Of a stretch of DNA of 64,000 nt, positions 51,312 through 61,078 are shown piece by piece (the first letter of the stretch is position 1; each line of letters starts with the position of its first letter). The stretch is from contig OY969905.1 in the NCBI GenBank assembly GCA_963704455.1, forward strand, positions 3,038,001 through 3,102,000, given 5' to 3'. Position numbers and translations under genes: made by a program. The notes beneath the pieces are model-generated. The model was not told the DNA's origin. It did not search any database and saw nothing but the letters and a program-made list of their open reading frames with translations. This DNA is from DASTCZ01 sp963704455 (lineage in GTDB: Bacteria > Acidobacteriota > Terriglobia > Acidiferrales > UBA7541).

Positions 51312-51612
51312 TAGCTTGCCAAAATTCTCACTGAAAACTGCCTAAACCATTTACTTGAATGACCCGCCAAATTGTCTTCCGAACTATTTTCTAAACACTC
51401 TAAGCGACGCTCTAGACCAAGACCCGGTCCAACTCACTCGCGGAGTAGACTGCCCCGCAATACCTTCAGCACGCAACTTTCCAAATACGGTAAATAATAG
51501 TGTATTGTAACTATCACAAAATAAAGTACTTAGCGGCACCGGCGTTGCCGGCAGTGAGGGGGATTCCGATATTGGTATTAAGCTTCCCATTTGCCGTATA
51601 GACAGGCAGCGC
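51312..51612. other. Intergenic region between barrel protein gene and sensor kinase gene
   Basis: 300 bases without a gene, more AT-rich than the flanks (for instance GGTAAATAATAGTGTATTG near 51490). A short GC stem (CCGGC-GTT-GCCGG) lies near 51541. No promoter could be chosen with confidence; the region should hold the kinase promoter and the terminator of the other gene. Confidence 0.5.
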
Positions 51613-53349
51613 TTAGAACTGAACGCTTATCCCGCCGCGAACGGACCGGGAAGCGGGCATGAGGAGGACTTGCCCGTCGCTGGAGTTGGCGTAGAAGTAG
51701 CCCTGTCCCAACAGGTTTCGGAAGTCGGCGAGAGCTTCCCACCGGCAGCCACCGATAGTCCACGGCATCACCTGGCGAACGCTCAAGCTGAGATACGGGT
51801 CAATTCCATAGAAGGCTTGCCCAATCGCATCCTGCTGGCTGAGAGCCTCTCCGCTTATCCACTTGTAGCTCGCGGAGACCTGAGTGTTTGTGCGATGCAC
51901 TTTTCCCGAGAACCGCGCGGCCGCACTGTGGCGATATTGCATTTGCAAAACGTCGCGGAGCGGTTGATCCGTTGATCCCGCCACGTCTCCGGGCGAGAGG
52001 GCTCCCGCATAAGCATAAATAAATGCGAGATCCAGTGATTGCGTCAACTTCTCTTTGACGGCGGCGCGAACTCCCCACGTGGAAGAAGACCCGGCGTCAT
52101 AAACAAACGCGCTTGAAAAAGGATCCTGCAAATAATCCGGGTTGGAAGCGTTTCCGCGGCCAAAGACGGGCGTATCGCCGCTGCGTTCGTGGAACGCGGC
52201 GGCTTCAAAGCTGGCGCGCCGCGTAATCGAGTGGCGCACGCCGGCTTCTTCATGCCAGCCGCCTTCGAGCACCGGTCGCCCGCTTCGCAACATCAAAACT
52301 GGAAATGTATCGAGAGCGCCCAGTGCATTGGTTTGTGCCGAGGAATTGAGAATCGGGCTTGAGGATGTCCCGGACAAAACAAACATGGTGGCTTGCCAGC
52401 CGCCCGGCAGCACCACGTCCAAAGCAGCGCTGGGACGAACCGCCTTCGTGCTTTCGCCGAGCTGAGCCGCCAGAGCTTCCACGCCCAGGCGCAACGTGGC
52501 GCGCTGGCCTATCGCAAGTGTTTGGCGCTGCGAAACGCGCTCGCCGCGAAAAACAAGTCCATCCGGGCCGAGCGATGCCTGCCGGACAACAACTTCCGTG
52601 ACCGGTCCACCCGGAGCATTTCCCGAGGGCGCCCAAGCCGTCGCGATCGCGTAAGCGGGAAGATTAGTGCCGCCATAATTTAACTCACCGGCAAAAAGAA
52701 CGTGCCCGAAACTGCCGACGGGCTGATCGTATGCCACCGCGGTGGTTGGTGCATCGGGCATATTGGAAATGGAGCCGGGCCGCTCGGAACCACTGGTGAG
52801 CTCGACTTGTCCGCGCGCGCGGGGCTGCGATGCATCGTCCGTAGTCTGCGTGGTCAAGCCCGGGTTGGTCCATTGGAGAATCGGCCGCGTGGCCGCGGAA
52901 GTCCGGAGCACCCACTTCCAATTATCGGGACTGGAGGGTTTATCAGGGCCGCGGCGTAAGCGGTCAAGCGAAGCAAAAATTGTCGCCAGTTCCACCTTGA
53001 TAAGCGTCGTGACATTAGGAACGATGTGAACGTGATGCTCGACCTTGGGGAGAAATCCCGCGAGCGTGACATGCATTTCATAGAAGCCCGCGGGCACGCG
53101 CGAATTCCCAAATCCGCCATGCTGGTTTGTAAACAGTTCAAGGTGGTAAGACGCATATAGTCCCTCCGCAACGAGCACGACGTTCGCGCCCATTTGCGGC
53201 GTCCCATTTGGGTCTACAACAATGCCGGAAAGTTTTCCGTAAGTGGAATCGGCCGCAGATGATGCGGCCAGTGCCGTTCCGAGGGCAAGGGCGAGCGCGA
53301 AAGCAATTGCAATTGCCCGGCCCCGGGAGCGCAGAGAATCAGTCATCAT
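51613..53349 (-). CDS. Carboxypeptidase-regulatory-like, probable outer-membrane beta-barrel protein
   Basis: 578 residues with a signal peptide (IAIAFALALALGTALAASS). The first domain (about 35-105) is a carboxypeptidase-regulatory-like beta sandwich: LSGIVVDPNGTPQMGANVVL and GFYEMHVTLAGFLPKVEHHVHI. The rest is a strand-rich barrel region with many Gly/Trp/Tyr strands, ending GGISVQF with a C-terminal phenylalanine typical of outer-membrane barrels. No TonB plug motif is seen, so import of a large nutrient is not proved. This family is common in Acidobacteriota. Confidence 0.8.
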   Translation of the reverse strand: MMTDSLRSRGRAIAIAFALALALGTALAASSAADSTYGKLSGIVVDPNGTPQMGANVVLVAEGLYASYHLELFTNQHGGFGNSRVPAGFYEMHVTLAGFLPKVEHHVHIVPNVTTLIKVELATIFASLDRLRRGPDKPSSPDNWKWVLRTSAATRPILQWTNPGLTTQTTDDASQPRARGQVELTSGSERPGSISNMPDAPTTAVAYDQPVGSFGHVLFAGELNYGGTNLPAYAIATAWAPSGNAPGGPVTEVVVRQASLGPDGLVFRGERVSQRQTLAIGQRATLRLGVEALAAQLGESTKAVRPSAALDVVLPGGWQATMFVLSGTSSSPILNSSAQTNALGALDTFPVLMLRSGRPVLEGGWHEEAGVRHSITRRASFEAAAFHERSGDTPVFGRGNASNPDYLQDPFSSAFVYDAGSSSTWGVRAAVKEKLTQSLDLAFIYAYAGALSPGDVAGSTDQPLRDVLQMQYRHSAAARFSGKVHRTNTQVSASYKWISGEALSQQDAIGQAFYGIDPYLSLSVRQVMPWTIGGCRWEALADFRNLLGQGYFYANSSDGQVLLMPASRSVRGGISVQF

Positions 53350-53399
53350 GGCCCTCCCCCCTTTTTGTGCATCACCTCTAAAACATCAATATACAAGCC

Positions 53400-55097
53400 C
53401 TAATTCGCAGCCGCGCGAGTTTCCGCGGGCGTCTTAATTGTAAATTCGGTTGCGCGCGTAATCGTGGAGTTCGCAATCATGTCGTTGATGGAAATCTCCA
53501 GCTTGTACTTTCCGGGTACGAATGTGGAAAGCGGCAACAGGTGCTGAATCGTCAATTCATTGCCCACTTGCTTCAATTGTTCCGATGTCTGTGTGGCCTG
53601 AAAAACTTCCTGATCGCCGCGAGTCACACGGAAATGGACCGTGACGTTTGATTTGTGAGTCTTGTCGTCCACCGCGATGTTGTAAATCTGCAGGTAGATC
53701 CCCATCTTTTGGTCCGGGAAGAAATCCCGGTTAATCTGTGGCGTGACCTTCACGTCTCCGAGCACGAATTGCCCAATCCCCACCTGGCCTGCGGGAACGT
53801 TTTGGATATCGTACGCAAGAATCAAGGTGCTGGTATCGAGTTTTACCTCCTCAAAGCGGGGCACGGCAAGACGAGTGTTCACCACGCCGACGTTTCCACT
53901 CTCCACATCCTTGACGACGATATCGAGTTTGTAGAGGCCGGGGCGTAGCGGGACCGATTTTTGATAGATGGACTGCTTCGTTAGGTACTGCTGAAAAAGA
54001 GAATCCGGAAAGTCCCTCGAAACGACGTCCTCCAAAGTTTGCACGACGCGGTCGCCAAGTGTGCTGATTCGCATGAAGATATTTACTTGCGCGGAATGCA
54101 CGCTGTCCTTGGTCTTGAAGGTCAACTGGCGATTGGCGAGCTGAACCGTGATGGGCACGTTGATTGTATCGTCGGTGATGCGGAGATAGTCGAACCGGTA
54201 GTCAAATGGAAGTTGGTTCCGAACGATTCGCGCGGTGACCAGTGCGAGCATGTCCTTGTTCTTGATTGGAGGCGGCGGGACGAAAATTCGGGCCGCGAGT
54301 TCATAGCGCGAAAACTCGTCGTTTTGGCCCGGCGTGTCATAGACGCCCGCGGGCAGGTGTGTGCCGTCCCCACGCGTGAATCGCTGCGTCTTGTCCGCCA
54401 TCCCATAACTTTCCATTTCGCTCAAGCCCGCGCCGGGGACGTAGAGCAACGCATCCTTTTCTTCGGGGTCGGTGGCAAGATGGTATTCGTTGGAGCCGGA
54501 GGGATCCACGAACTCCAGGTTGATATTGTTCCCGAGTCCCTCCAGATAGTTGTAATGCCAGATTTCAAAGGGGAATGTGGAGGTTTCTCCGCCGCCTTCT
54601 TGGTCCGTCCGCTGGTAAAAGCCGCCCGATGAATGCGACTCGACGGAATCCGCTTTGCCCCAGATGATGTAGATGCGGCCGCGATCCGTTTTCCATCCAG
54701 GTATTCCCGAAGCGTAGTGCTCGTTTGCGTATGCGATGCGGCGATAGTGCTCTTCCTTGAATTCGTTTTCCGGCGTGTCGGGATTCGGGTTGCGGCGCAG
54801 CCAGAATTGTTCGATGAATTGTTCGCGCTCTTCGTTGGTGGAAAGCCGCAGGAAAGCGTCGCGTTCGGCGTCGGTGATGATGTACTTGACGTCGTAATCC
54901 AACCAGGTTTTGTAAGCGCTGCCCAACTCCTTCTGGGCTTTAGCCCTTTGCTGCTTGGAAAGTGGTCCCTTCAGTGGCTCCTGCTGGCCCGTTCCAGATT
55001 GGTTTGAGCCTGTTGGGGGGTTCTGCGCGCGAAGAATAGGGACAAGCAAGGAGGCTGAAATGATCCCGATGAATGCTAAAGACTTAAATGGCCTCAT
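53400..55097 (-). CDS. GWxTD-domain secreted protein
   Basis: 565 residues from the ATG at 55097, which has AGAGGTG seven bases upstream and a signal peptide (SLAFIGIISASLLVPILRAQ). The GWxTD domain lies near residues 70-200: EREQFIEQFWLRRNPNPDTPEN then GWKTDRGRIYIIWGKADSVESH (in parts), with the namesake GWKTD at about 133. The remaining C-terminal part is beta-rich, with a repeated LDIVVKDVESGNVGVV pattern. GWxTD proteins are frequent in Bacteroidota and Acidobacteriota and have no assigned function. It is between two other envelope genes. Confidence 0.88.
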   Translation of the reverse strand: MRPFKSLAFIGIISASLLVPILRAQNPPTGSNQSGTGQQEPLKGPLSKQQRAKAQKELGSAYKTWLDYDVKYIITDAERDAFLRLSTNEEREQFIEQFWLRRNPNPDTPENEFKEEHYRRIAYANEHYASGIPGWKTDRGRIYIIWGKADSVESHSSGGFYQRTDQEGGGETSTFPFEIWHYNYLEGLGNNINLEFVDPSGSNEYHLATDPEEKDALLYVPGAGLSEMESYGMADKTQRFTRGDGTHLPAGVYDTPGQNDEFSRYELAARIFVPPPPIKNKDMLALVTARIVRNQLPFDYRFDYLRITDDTINVPITVQLANRQLTFKTKDSVHSAQVNIFMRISTLGDRVVQTLEDVVSRDFPDSLFQQYLTKQSIYQKSVPLRPGLYKLDIVVKDVESGNVGVVNTRLAVPRFEEVKLDTSTLILAYDIQNVPAGQVGIGQFVLGDVKVTPQINRDFFPDQKMGIYLQIYNIAVDDKTHKSNVTVHFRVTRGDQEVFQATQTSEQLKQVGNELTIQHLLPLSTFVPGKYKLEISINDMIANSTITRATEFTIKTPAETRAAAN

Positions 55098-55258
55098 GGA
55101 GACACCTCTCCCCCCAGGACGATTGATGATTCTAGCTGCCTCTAAGTGCTGCGTCAACAATGGATTCCCCGGATTTCCTCGATTACAGGCTTAGATTATG
55201 GGGTTGCCGGAGGGGTTGCCTGTGGCTATTTGGGATGTTTCTCCATTGAAATCCCGGT

Positions 55259-57091
55259 TCAGGGTTGGTGCAAGAGCTTTAGCGCCTGTTCCCTGTTTTC
55301 CTGTGCCGAGCGAATGGTGGGATCAAGGGCAAGCGCTTTCTCGAATTGGTCCAGCGCAGCCGCTGCTTTGCCATTCCGTAGAAGCGATTCGCCGAATTCA
55401 TTGTGGAATTGCGCGTTTTCCGAAAACGCCGTGGCTGCAAGCCCGAATTGTTCCAGCGCCTCATCAATCGGGCCGTACTTGGCGAGCGCTCTCGCAAGAT
55501 TGTAGTGGGCCTGCCCAAAATCCGGTTTCAATCGAATCGCGAGCCGAAACTCGCCAATTGCCTCAGAGGATCGGCCCAGCACGCCAAGCGCGGCGCCGCG
55601 AAGGTTATGTGCCTCCGGATTACGTGGAACGATGCGGATCGCGTCTTCCAGCACTGCTTCCGCCCCTGCGGGATCGAGCCGCGCAAGCATCAGGATTCCC
55701 AAACGCAAATGAGCTTCCAGATCATCCGGGTATTTTTCGATGCGATGGCACATGAGCGCTTCTTCAATCGCCGGTCGCCGGTCGCCGTTTCCGCGAGGCA
55801 AGATTTGCAGCCACAGATGGGCCATTTCGTCGGTGGACTGATTTCCGCCCTGCACATTTTTCGAGGGATGATTCGGATTCCGCGGATTCGCCGAGGAATT
55901 GTCGAAGTGATAGCGCATGGACACGACGGATCCCTTCGGCAGAAAAACGGGCTCGCGATAGTGATACACGGCCTGCCAGTTCGGATCCCAATCCGGAATG
56001 CGAATCAGCCACTTCCGCTCGCCGGCCGGAAGAGTTGCGTAGCCTTCGAGCAAATGGCCGAGGTAATGCGCGTGCGGATAGACGGCGAGAACATCCACAT
56101 CAAAGGGAAGGGTGAAATCGTCGCTCACCGGAAAATCGCGCGCGCCCGCGGGAATATCAAGCGCATTGTCATCCTCAAGCTGAATCAACATGGGGAACCG
56201 CGATGGCGGCGTTTCCGTGAAATAGAGGCCAATCGAAGGCCGCACTTCCTCGCTCGCTCCCATGGGTTTCAAGTGCGCGTTCAACACCAAGTCCGCGCCG
56301 GGTTCGAGCTTCCACGCCAAACCATCCGGCCCGACCCACGGCGCGCTGCCCGGTTTCCAGAAAAGAAAGTGGGTTTGGAAATCGAGCGCCGCCCGTTGGA
56401 TGCTCACGTCCATTCCGGGGAAGCCCGCGCCCGGTTCTTTCTCATCGCGCCGCGCCGACCGCGCGCGGTCAACAATCAAGTTGGCATGGTGGACGGCCAT
56501 CGCGCCCGTGCCGGGACGGATCTCGATGGCGCGGACGAACCGAGTAGTTTTGATCGCGGGCGAAAAAATAAAATTCCAGAAGAAGTCCTGACCGGAGGGA
56601 GGCACTGATACCGCACGCGCGGCTTCGAGAACCATGTCAGGCGGGCCGAGTTGCCAATCGCTGAGAAATTGCGGGGGTGCGGGCGCTTCAGAAGCTTCAC
56701 CTTGCGGCGCGCCCGCATACGCCCATTCCTCAATGAGCTGGATTTGGGCGTCGGTCAGACGATGTTCGCCGGCGAAATCTCCGTAGCCATGTTCGGGCAA
56801 CCAGGGCGGCATTTTTCGTGCGCGCGTTTTGTCCGCGATTTGCGCGCTGTGCTTTTTTGCATCTTCGTAACTCGTGAGCGGGAATGGCCCTTGCCCGCCC
56901 ACATGATGGCAACTGGCGCAGGACGCATAAAGAATCGGCGCGATGTCGCGGGAAAACGTGGGAGGGGGTTCCGTCTGCGGCGACTGAGGTTCTACGGCGC
57001 GCCCCGAAGGGATCAACCCAGCCAGAAGAACGGATAACCAGAGGCCCCAGCGAGCAGTCTGATCTTTGCGCCCGACAGGCAAAAGACTCAT
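55259..57091 (-). CDS. Secreted haem-binding protein with C-terminal TPR repeats
   Basis: 610 residues. Signal peptide (LWLSVLLAGLIPSGRA). A cytochrome-like CASCHH motif (Cys58, Cys61, His62) is followed by the PFPLTSYEDAKKHSAQIADKTRARKMPPW pattern seen in Planctomycetes/Acidobacteria cytochromes (cited in part), then a large beta domain (about 150-400) resembling copper type II ascorbate-dependent monooxygenase folds (MAVHHANLIVDRA, YPHAHYLGHLLEGYA) with several conserved histidines. The last 130 residues are TPRs (AHNLRGAALGVLGRSSEAIGEF). Location is periplasmic by inference. Function as an oxidoreductase is plausible only. Confidence 0.82.
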   Translation of the reverse strand: MSLLPVGRKDQTARWGLWLSVLLAGLIPSGRAVEPQSPQTEPPPTFSRDIAPILYASCASCHHVGGQGPFPLTSYEDAKKHSAQIADKTRARKMPPWLPEHGYGDFAGEHRLTDAQIQLIEEWAYAGAPQGEASEAPAPPQFLSDWQLGPPDMVLEAARAVSVPPSGQDFFWNFIFSPAIKTTRFVRAIEIRPGTGAMAVHHANLIVDRARSARRDEKEPGAGFPGMDVSIQRAALDFQTHFLFWKPGSAPWVGPDGLAWKLEPGADLVLNAHLKPMGASEEVRPSIGLYFTETPPSRFPMLIQLEDDNALDIPAGARDFPVSDDFTLPFDVDVLAVYPHAHYLGHLLEGYATLPAGERKWLIRIPDWDPNWQAVYHYREPVFLPKGSVVSMRYHFDNSSANPRNPNHPSKNVQGGNQSTDEMAHLWLQILPRGNGDRRPAIEEALMCHRIEKYPDDLEAHLRLGILMLARLDPAGAEAVLEDAIRIVPRNPEAHNLRGAALGVLGRSSEAIGEFRLAIRLKPDFGQAHYNLARALAKYGPIDEALEQFGLAATAFSENAQFHNEFGESLLRNGKAAAALDQFEKALALDPTIRSAQENREQALKLLHQP

Positions 57092-57491
57092 GCCACCCCC
57101 GGATCCTTTCCGAGCCCAATTATGCGGTTTTTGCGACCGGTGAGCCAGAGTCCGTTTGCAATGCCTCTCGCCTCGCTAACTCCCGCTAACCATTGATGAA
57201 ACTCAGGCGTCGAAGGTTGTGGTGCACAATTGCCAACAGTTGGAATGCATCCCTGTGAGGACATAGGGTAAAATAAGTCCTTACAACGGATTTCGGGCGT
57301 ATTGATATCTGGCTAGCTTGGGGGTGCGCGACAAGTCCAACCCCGCGCGAAGGTTTCGCATCATTCCTTCGGACAAGGGCTTTCTGACAAGGGCGGCGGC
57401 GAGAAACTTTTGGCCCCGCAGAAACGTATCAATTAAGTGGGGGCGGTCGGATGGGCAGAGCCCCCGAGAACCAAGGAAAAGAGAATCTCAA
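57092..57491. other. Divergent intergenic region before the adaptor gene
   Basis: 400 bases, no gene. Contains a TAAAAT sequence (57269-57274) with no fitting -35, a 6-bp stem GGGGGC/GCCCCC (57439-57465) shortly before the adaptor ATG, and the CCAACAGTTGG palindrome near 57234. It must carry promoters in both directions, but I cannot pick them reliably. Confidence 0.5.
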
Positions 57492-58913
57492 ATGAAGGCA
57501 TGGAAGAAGGTCGCAATTGGTGTCGGAGTGGTGATCGTGGGCGGCGGTATCGTCGTCTACAGCGTAAACCAAGCCAACAAGGATGTCGTCACGGTGCAGA
57601 CCGCCAAGGTTGGTCATGAGCATCTCGTGACGCAGGTGACGGCCTCCGGCCAGATCACGGCGAAAACATATTCCAATTTGCTGGCCCAGGGCATGGGCCA
57701 GATTACGGACATCCTTACCAAGGAAGGCGACGTCGTAAAGCGTGGCGACGTCTTGCTAAAGATTGACAGCATCCAGCCCACCGCCGACGCGAAAGCGCAG
57801 CAGGCGGCCGTTGATGCAGCCCAAGCGGGACTGGACTCCGCCATGGCGTCTTATCAATACGCACAAGAAGACGTCAAGACGGCGCAGGCCAACCTGGACA
57901 ATGCGCGCATCACGTGGGAGCGCGGCCAGGCCCTTTACAAGGATGGCCTCATTCCAAAGCAGGACTACGACACGCGAAAGACCGTGTATGACGGCGCTGT
58001 ATCGGCGGTTGCTTCGGCGCAGGGCAAGGTGGTTCAGTTCAAAGCCCTCATCGAGCAGGCGCGTCATGCGGTCGAACAGAACAAAGCCACATTTGCGCAC
58101 TTGGATGACGTCCTCAACAAGACGACGTATCGCGCGCCGATTGACGGCCTCGTCAGTTTTATCGGAGTCCGGAAAGGCGAAAACGTCGTTCCCGGGATTC
58201 AGAATGCCACCGGCAGCTACTTGATGACCATTTCCGATATGTCATTCGTCACGTCTGAAGTGATGGTGGATGAGACCGACATCGTGAACGTGCGACCCGG
58301 CCAAGTTGCGACCGTAACGATTGACGCCATGCCCGGGCAAACGTTTCCGGCTCACGTGACCGCTGTAGGCGACCAGGCGGTGTTGCGCAGCTCTGGCTTG
58401 GCCTCCACGCAATCCACAACGGCATCACAAGAAGCGAAGGATTTCAAGGTTGTGGTTACATTGGATAATCCCCCGCCGGGTTTGCGTCCGGGGCTTTCCT
58501 CCACCGCGAAGATCACAACTGCGGAAAAAGAAAGCGCACTCGCAATTCCGATTCAGGCGCTTGCCACCCGTTCGCGCAAGCAACTTGAGGACGCGGCCAA
58601 ACAGAAACAGTTGGCCGCAGGAAAGGGCGGAAATTCCGGCGTCACGCTGGCCGCCTCCAAGCCCGATCAGGGAACCGACGATCCCACCAAGAAGGATGAC
58701 GTGCAGGGCGTATTTGTCATCCGCAACGGCAGGGCGCAGTTCGTGCAAGTGCAAACCGGAATCTTGGGGATGACCGATGCCGAAGTCACGAGTGGGCTAA
58801 AGGAAGGCGACGAAATTGTCACCGGCAGCTACAAGGCGCTTCGCACGCTGCGGCCGGATACCCCTGTAAAAGTGGACAACAGTGCTCCTGCTGTCAGCAC
58901 TCAAACCACGTGA
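57492..58913 (+). CDS. MacA-type periplasmic adaptor (membrane fusion protein)
   Basis: About 473 residues from the ATG at 57492, which gives a membrane anchor (VAIGVGVVIVGGGIVVYSV, about 5-24). The order is that of HlyD/MacA adaptors: a lipoyl half-motif (VTASGQITAKTYSNL, LTKEGDVVKRGDVLLKID), a helical hairpin (about 85-190, QAGLDSAMASYQYAQEDVKTAQANLDNARITWER in parts), the second lipoyl half (TYRAPIDGLVSFIGVRKGE), then beta-barrel and membrane-proximal domains. It bridges an inner-membrane exporter to an outer-membrane channel. The ABC ATPase follows 31 bases later; no permease or outer-membrane factor gene is alongside. Confidence 0.93.
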   Translation: MKAWKKVAIGVGVVIVGGGIVVYSVNQANKDVVTVQTAKVGHEHLVTQVTASGQITAKTYSNLLAQGMGQITDILTKEGDVVKRGDVLLKIDSIQPTADAKAQQAAVDAAQAGLDSAMASYQYAQEDVKTAQANLDNARITWERGQALYKDGLIPKQDYDTRKTVYDGAVSAVASAQGKVVQFKALIEQARHAVEQNKATFAHLDDVLNKTTYRAPIDGLVSFIGVRKGENVVPGIQNATGSYLMTISDMSFVTSEVMVDETDIVNVRPGQVATVTIDAMPGQTFPAHVTAVGDQAVLRSSGLASTQSTTASQEAKDFKVVVTLDNPPPGLRPGLSSTAKITTAEKESALAIPIQALATRSRKQLEDAAKQKQLAAGKGGNSGVTLAASKPDQGTDDPTKKDDVQGVFVIRNGRAQFVQVQTGILGMTDAEVTSGLKEGDEIVTGSYKALRTLRPDTPVKVDNSAPAVSTQTT

Positions 58914-58944
58914 GCGGCGTCTAAGGTAAAGGGGATTACAGGAC

Positions 58945-59682
58945 ATGCCAGTTGAAATGACGGCTGCGGAGGGCTTTCGCCAGGACCTGATCGATCAGGG
59001 ACTGAACATCAAGACCGAGGCGCTCACCAAGGTTTACCAGATGGGCTCCGAAGAGGTCCACGCGTTGCGCGGCGTGGACATCGAGATCCGCCGCGGCGAA
59101 TACGTGGCTATCATGGGGCCTTCCGGTTCCGGCAAATCCACGCTGATGAATTTGATTGGCTGCCTGGATACGCCGTCGAGTGGACGGTACTGGCTTGCCG
59201 GGCGTTTGGTGAGCGAACTCGATGACGACGAGTTGGCCTACATCCGCAACAAGGAAATCGGCTTCGTCTTCCAAACATTTAATCTGCTTCCCCGAGCGAC
59301 AGCGCTGCACAACGTCGAGCTGCCGCTGATTTACAACGGCACACCTGCCGGCGAGCGCATGGAACGCGCCAAAAGCGCTCTGCAAATTGTGGATTTGACC
59401 GACCGGATGATGCACAAGCCCAACGAGCTGAGCGGCGGCCAGCGCCAGCGTGTTGCGATTGCGCGCGCGCTCGTCAACAAACCCTCGATCGTGCTCGCCG
59501 ATGAGCCCACCGGAAACCTCGACTCAAAGACGGGCGAGGAAATCATGGGCGTTTTCGCGCGGCTGCACGAGCAGGGCAACACCATCATCCTCGTCACTCA
59601 CGAACCAGACATCGCCAAGCACGCCTGGCGGATCATCAACATCCGCGACGGCAAAGTCGAATCCGACCACAGTACCCGATAA
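58945..59682 (+). CDS. ABC transporter ATPase, MacB/LolD type
   Basis: 245 residues. Walker A GPSGSGKST (58-66), Q-loop FQTFNLLPRATAL, signature LSGGQRQRVAIARAL, Walker B VLADEPTGNLD, then the H-loop ILVTHEPD. The YQMGSEEVHALRGVDIEIRRGEY segment and EELAYIRNKEIGFVFQTFNLLP match the MacB/LolD/FtsE group. It follows the adaptor gene in an operon but there is no permease here. The tandem permeases at 4264-6768 have no ATPase, so they are natural partners by inference. Confidence 0.95.
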   Translation: MPVEMTAAEGFRQDLIDQGLNIKTEALTKVYQMGSEEVHALRGVDIEIRRGEYVAIMGPSGSGKSTLMNLIGCLDTPSSGRYWLAGRLVSELDDDELAYIRNKEIGFVFQTFNLLPRATALHNVELPLIYNGTPAGERMERAKSALQIVDLTDRMMHKPNELSGGQRQRVAIARALVNKPSIVLADEPTGNLDSKTGEEIMGVFARLHEQGNTIILVTHEPDIAKHAWRIINIRDGKVESDHSTR

Positions 59683-59778
59683 CTACTGTAATGGGAGTTT
59701 AGCGCGCCCAGGTACGCTGGACGATATATTCCGGCACGGGCGAGCATGGTATAACTCGAATGTCCATTTCGCAAAACC

Positions 59779-60969
59779 ATGTTCGCCTCCCGCACGAATT
59801 GGCCACTGGAACCCAACCGCTTCGCGCAGGCTCTGGAAGCACACCGCCGCAGCGGCAAGCCGCTAATTGATTTGACGGCTTCGAATCCAACGACTTGCGG
59901 CTTCGATTATCCTTCGCGCGAGATCCTGACAGCCCTCGGCGATACGCGCGCGCTGCAATACTCACCTGAAAGCAAAGGGATTCGCTCCGCGCGCGAAGCA
60001 GTTGCGGCGTATTACGCGGGGCGGCCGGGATTCGGCATTTGTGAGGGAAGTGTTGACCCCGAGCAGATCATCCTCACGGCGGGAACGAGCGAAGCCTACA
60101 GCTATATTTTCCGTCTGCTTTGCGAACCCGGCGACGAAATTCTTTTTCCCGCGCCGAGCTATCCGCTGCTCGAATATCTCGCCGGATTGAATGATGTCCG
60201 CCTCGTGCCCTACTCGCTCTTCTACGATCACGGCTGGCACGTGGACATCGGCTCGTTGCGCGCGGCAATCACGCCGCGTTCGCGCGCAGTGCTGGTTGTG
60301 CATCCGAATAATCCGACCGGCTCGTTCATAAAGCCCTCGGAAGCCACCGCGCTGCGCGAGATCTGCGCCGAACATGCGATGGCAATTATCGCCGACGAAG
60401 TTTTCCTCGACTTCGTGGCTGAATCAAAGCCACACGCGACATTTGCTTTCACTAATGAGGTGCTTACATTCACACTGAGCGGTCTTTCCAAAATTTCCGC
60501 GCTCCCGCAGATGAAGCTCGCCTGGCTTGTTGCCAACGGGACTGAGAATTTATTGCGGCCCGCACTCGCTCGCCTGGAGATCATTGCGGACACATTCCTC
60601 TCGCCGGGCACGCCCGTGCAACTCGCGCTTCCGAAATTGCTCGAATTGCGCCAGGCGATGCAGAGTCAGATACATACGCGAATGAGGGCGAATCTCGCGC
60701 ACTTGGATTCCGCGATCGCGGGGCAGAAATCAATTTCACGATTGGATCGCGAAGGCGGCTGGTACGCCGTGCTCCGCGTGCCTGCCACGCAGCCGGATGA
60801 GGAGCTGGCTGTCGCGCTGCTTGGCGAGCGCGGCGTGCTCGTTCATCCCGGCCGCTTCTTCGATTTTCCGCAGGACGGATTCCTGGTGGTGAGCTTGATC
60901 GCGCCGGAGCCAGAATTCCGCGAAGGGATTGCGCGGCTGGTTGAATTCATCGGCGCATGTGGCGTTTGA
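59779..60969 (+). CDS. PLP-dependent aminotransferase, class I/II
   Basis: 396 residues. Fold type I: substrate-binding YPSREILTALGDTRALQYSPESKG, the LTAGTSEAYSYIFRLLCEPGDEILFPAPSYPL region (in parts), HPNNPTGSFIKPSE (about 175-188), the IADEVFLDFV segment with the PLP-binding Asp, and the PLP lysine in SGLSKISALPQMK near 237. Class I/II transaminases act on amino acids and keto acids; the substrate cannot be told. It is downstream of the ABC ATPase but separated by about 100 bases. Confidence 0.92.
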   Translation: MFASRTNWPLEPNRFAQALEAHRRSGKPLIDLTASNPTTCGFDYPSREILTALGDTRALQYSPESKGIRSAREAVAAYYAGRPGFGICEGSVDPEQIILTAGTSEAYSYIFRLLCEPGDEILFPAPSYPLLEYLAGLNDVRLVPYSLFYDHGWHVDIGSLRAAITPRSRAVLVVHPNNPTGSFIKPSEATALREICAEHAMAIIADEVFLDFVAESKPHATFAFTNEVLTFTLSGLSKISALPQMKLAWLVANGTENLLRPALARLEIIADTFLSPGTPVQLALPKLLELRQAMQSQIHTRMRANLAHLDSAIAGQKSISRLDREGGWYAVLRVPATQPDEELAVALLGERGVLVHPGRFFDFPQDGFLVVSLIAPEPEFREGIARLVEFIGACGV

Positions 60970-61078
60970 TCTCATCTCGCAGTGGTGCCTAGTTTGTTTC
61001 AGATTACGGTGTTGCACGATTGGAACGAACGCTTGCGCGGCAAATGCACGGCGTGGAAAATTCTAGTTAGAGAGCAGC

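Noticed and set aside
55403..56608. Plus-strand frame of 401 residues opposite the haem/TPR protein
   Set aside because: Shadow of a protein with clear signal peptide, CASCHH and TPR motifs; composition is Arg-rich and lacks domain features.
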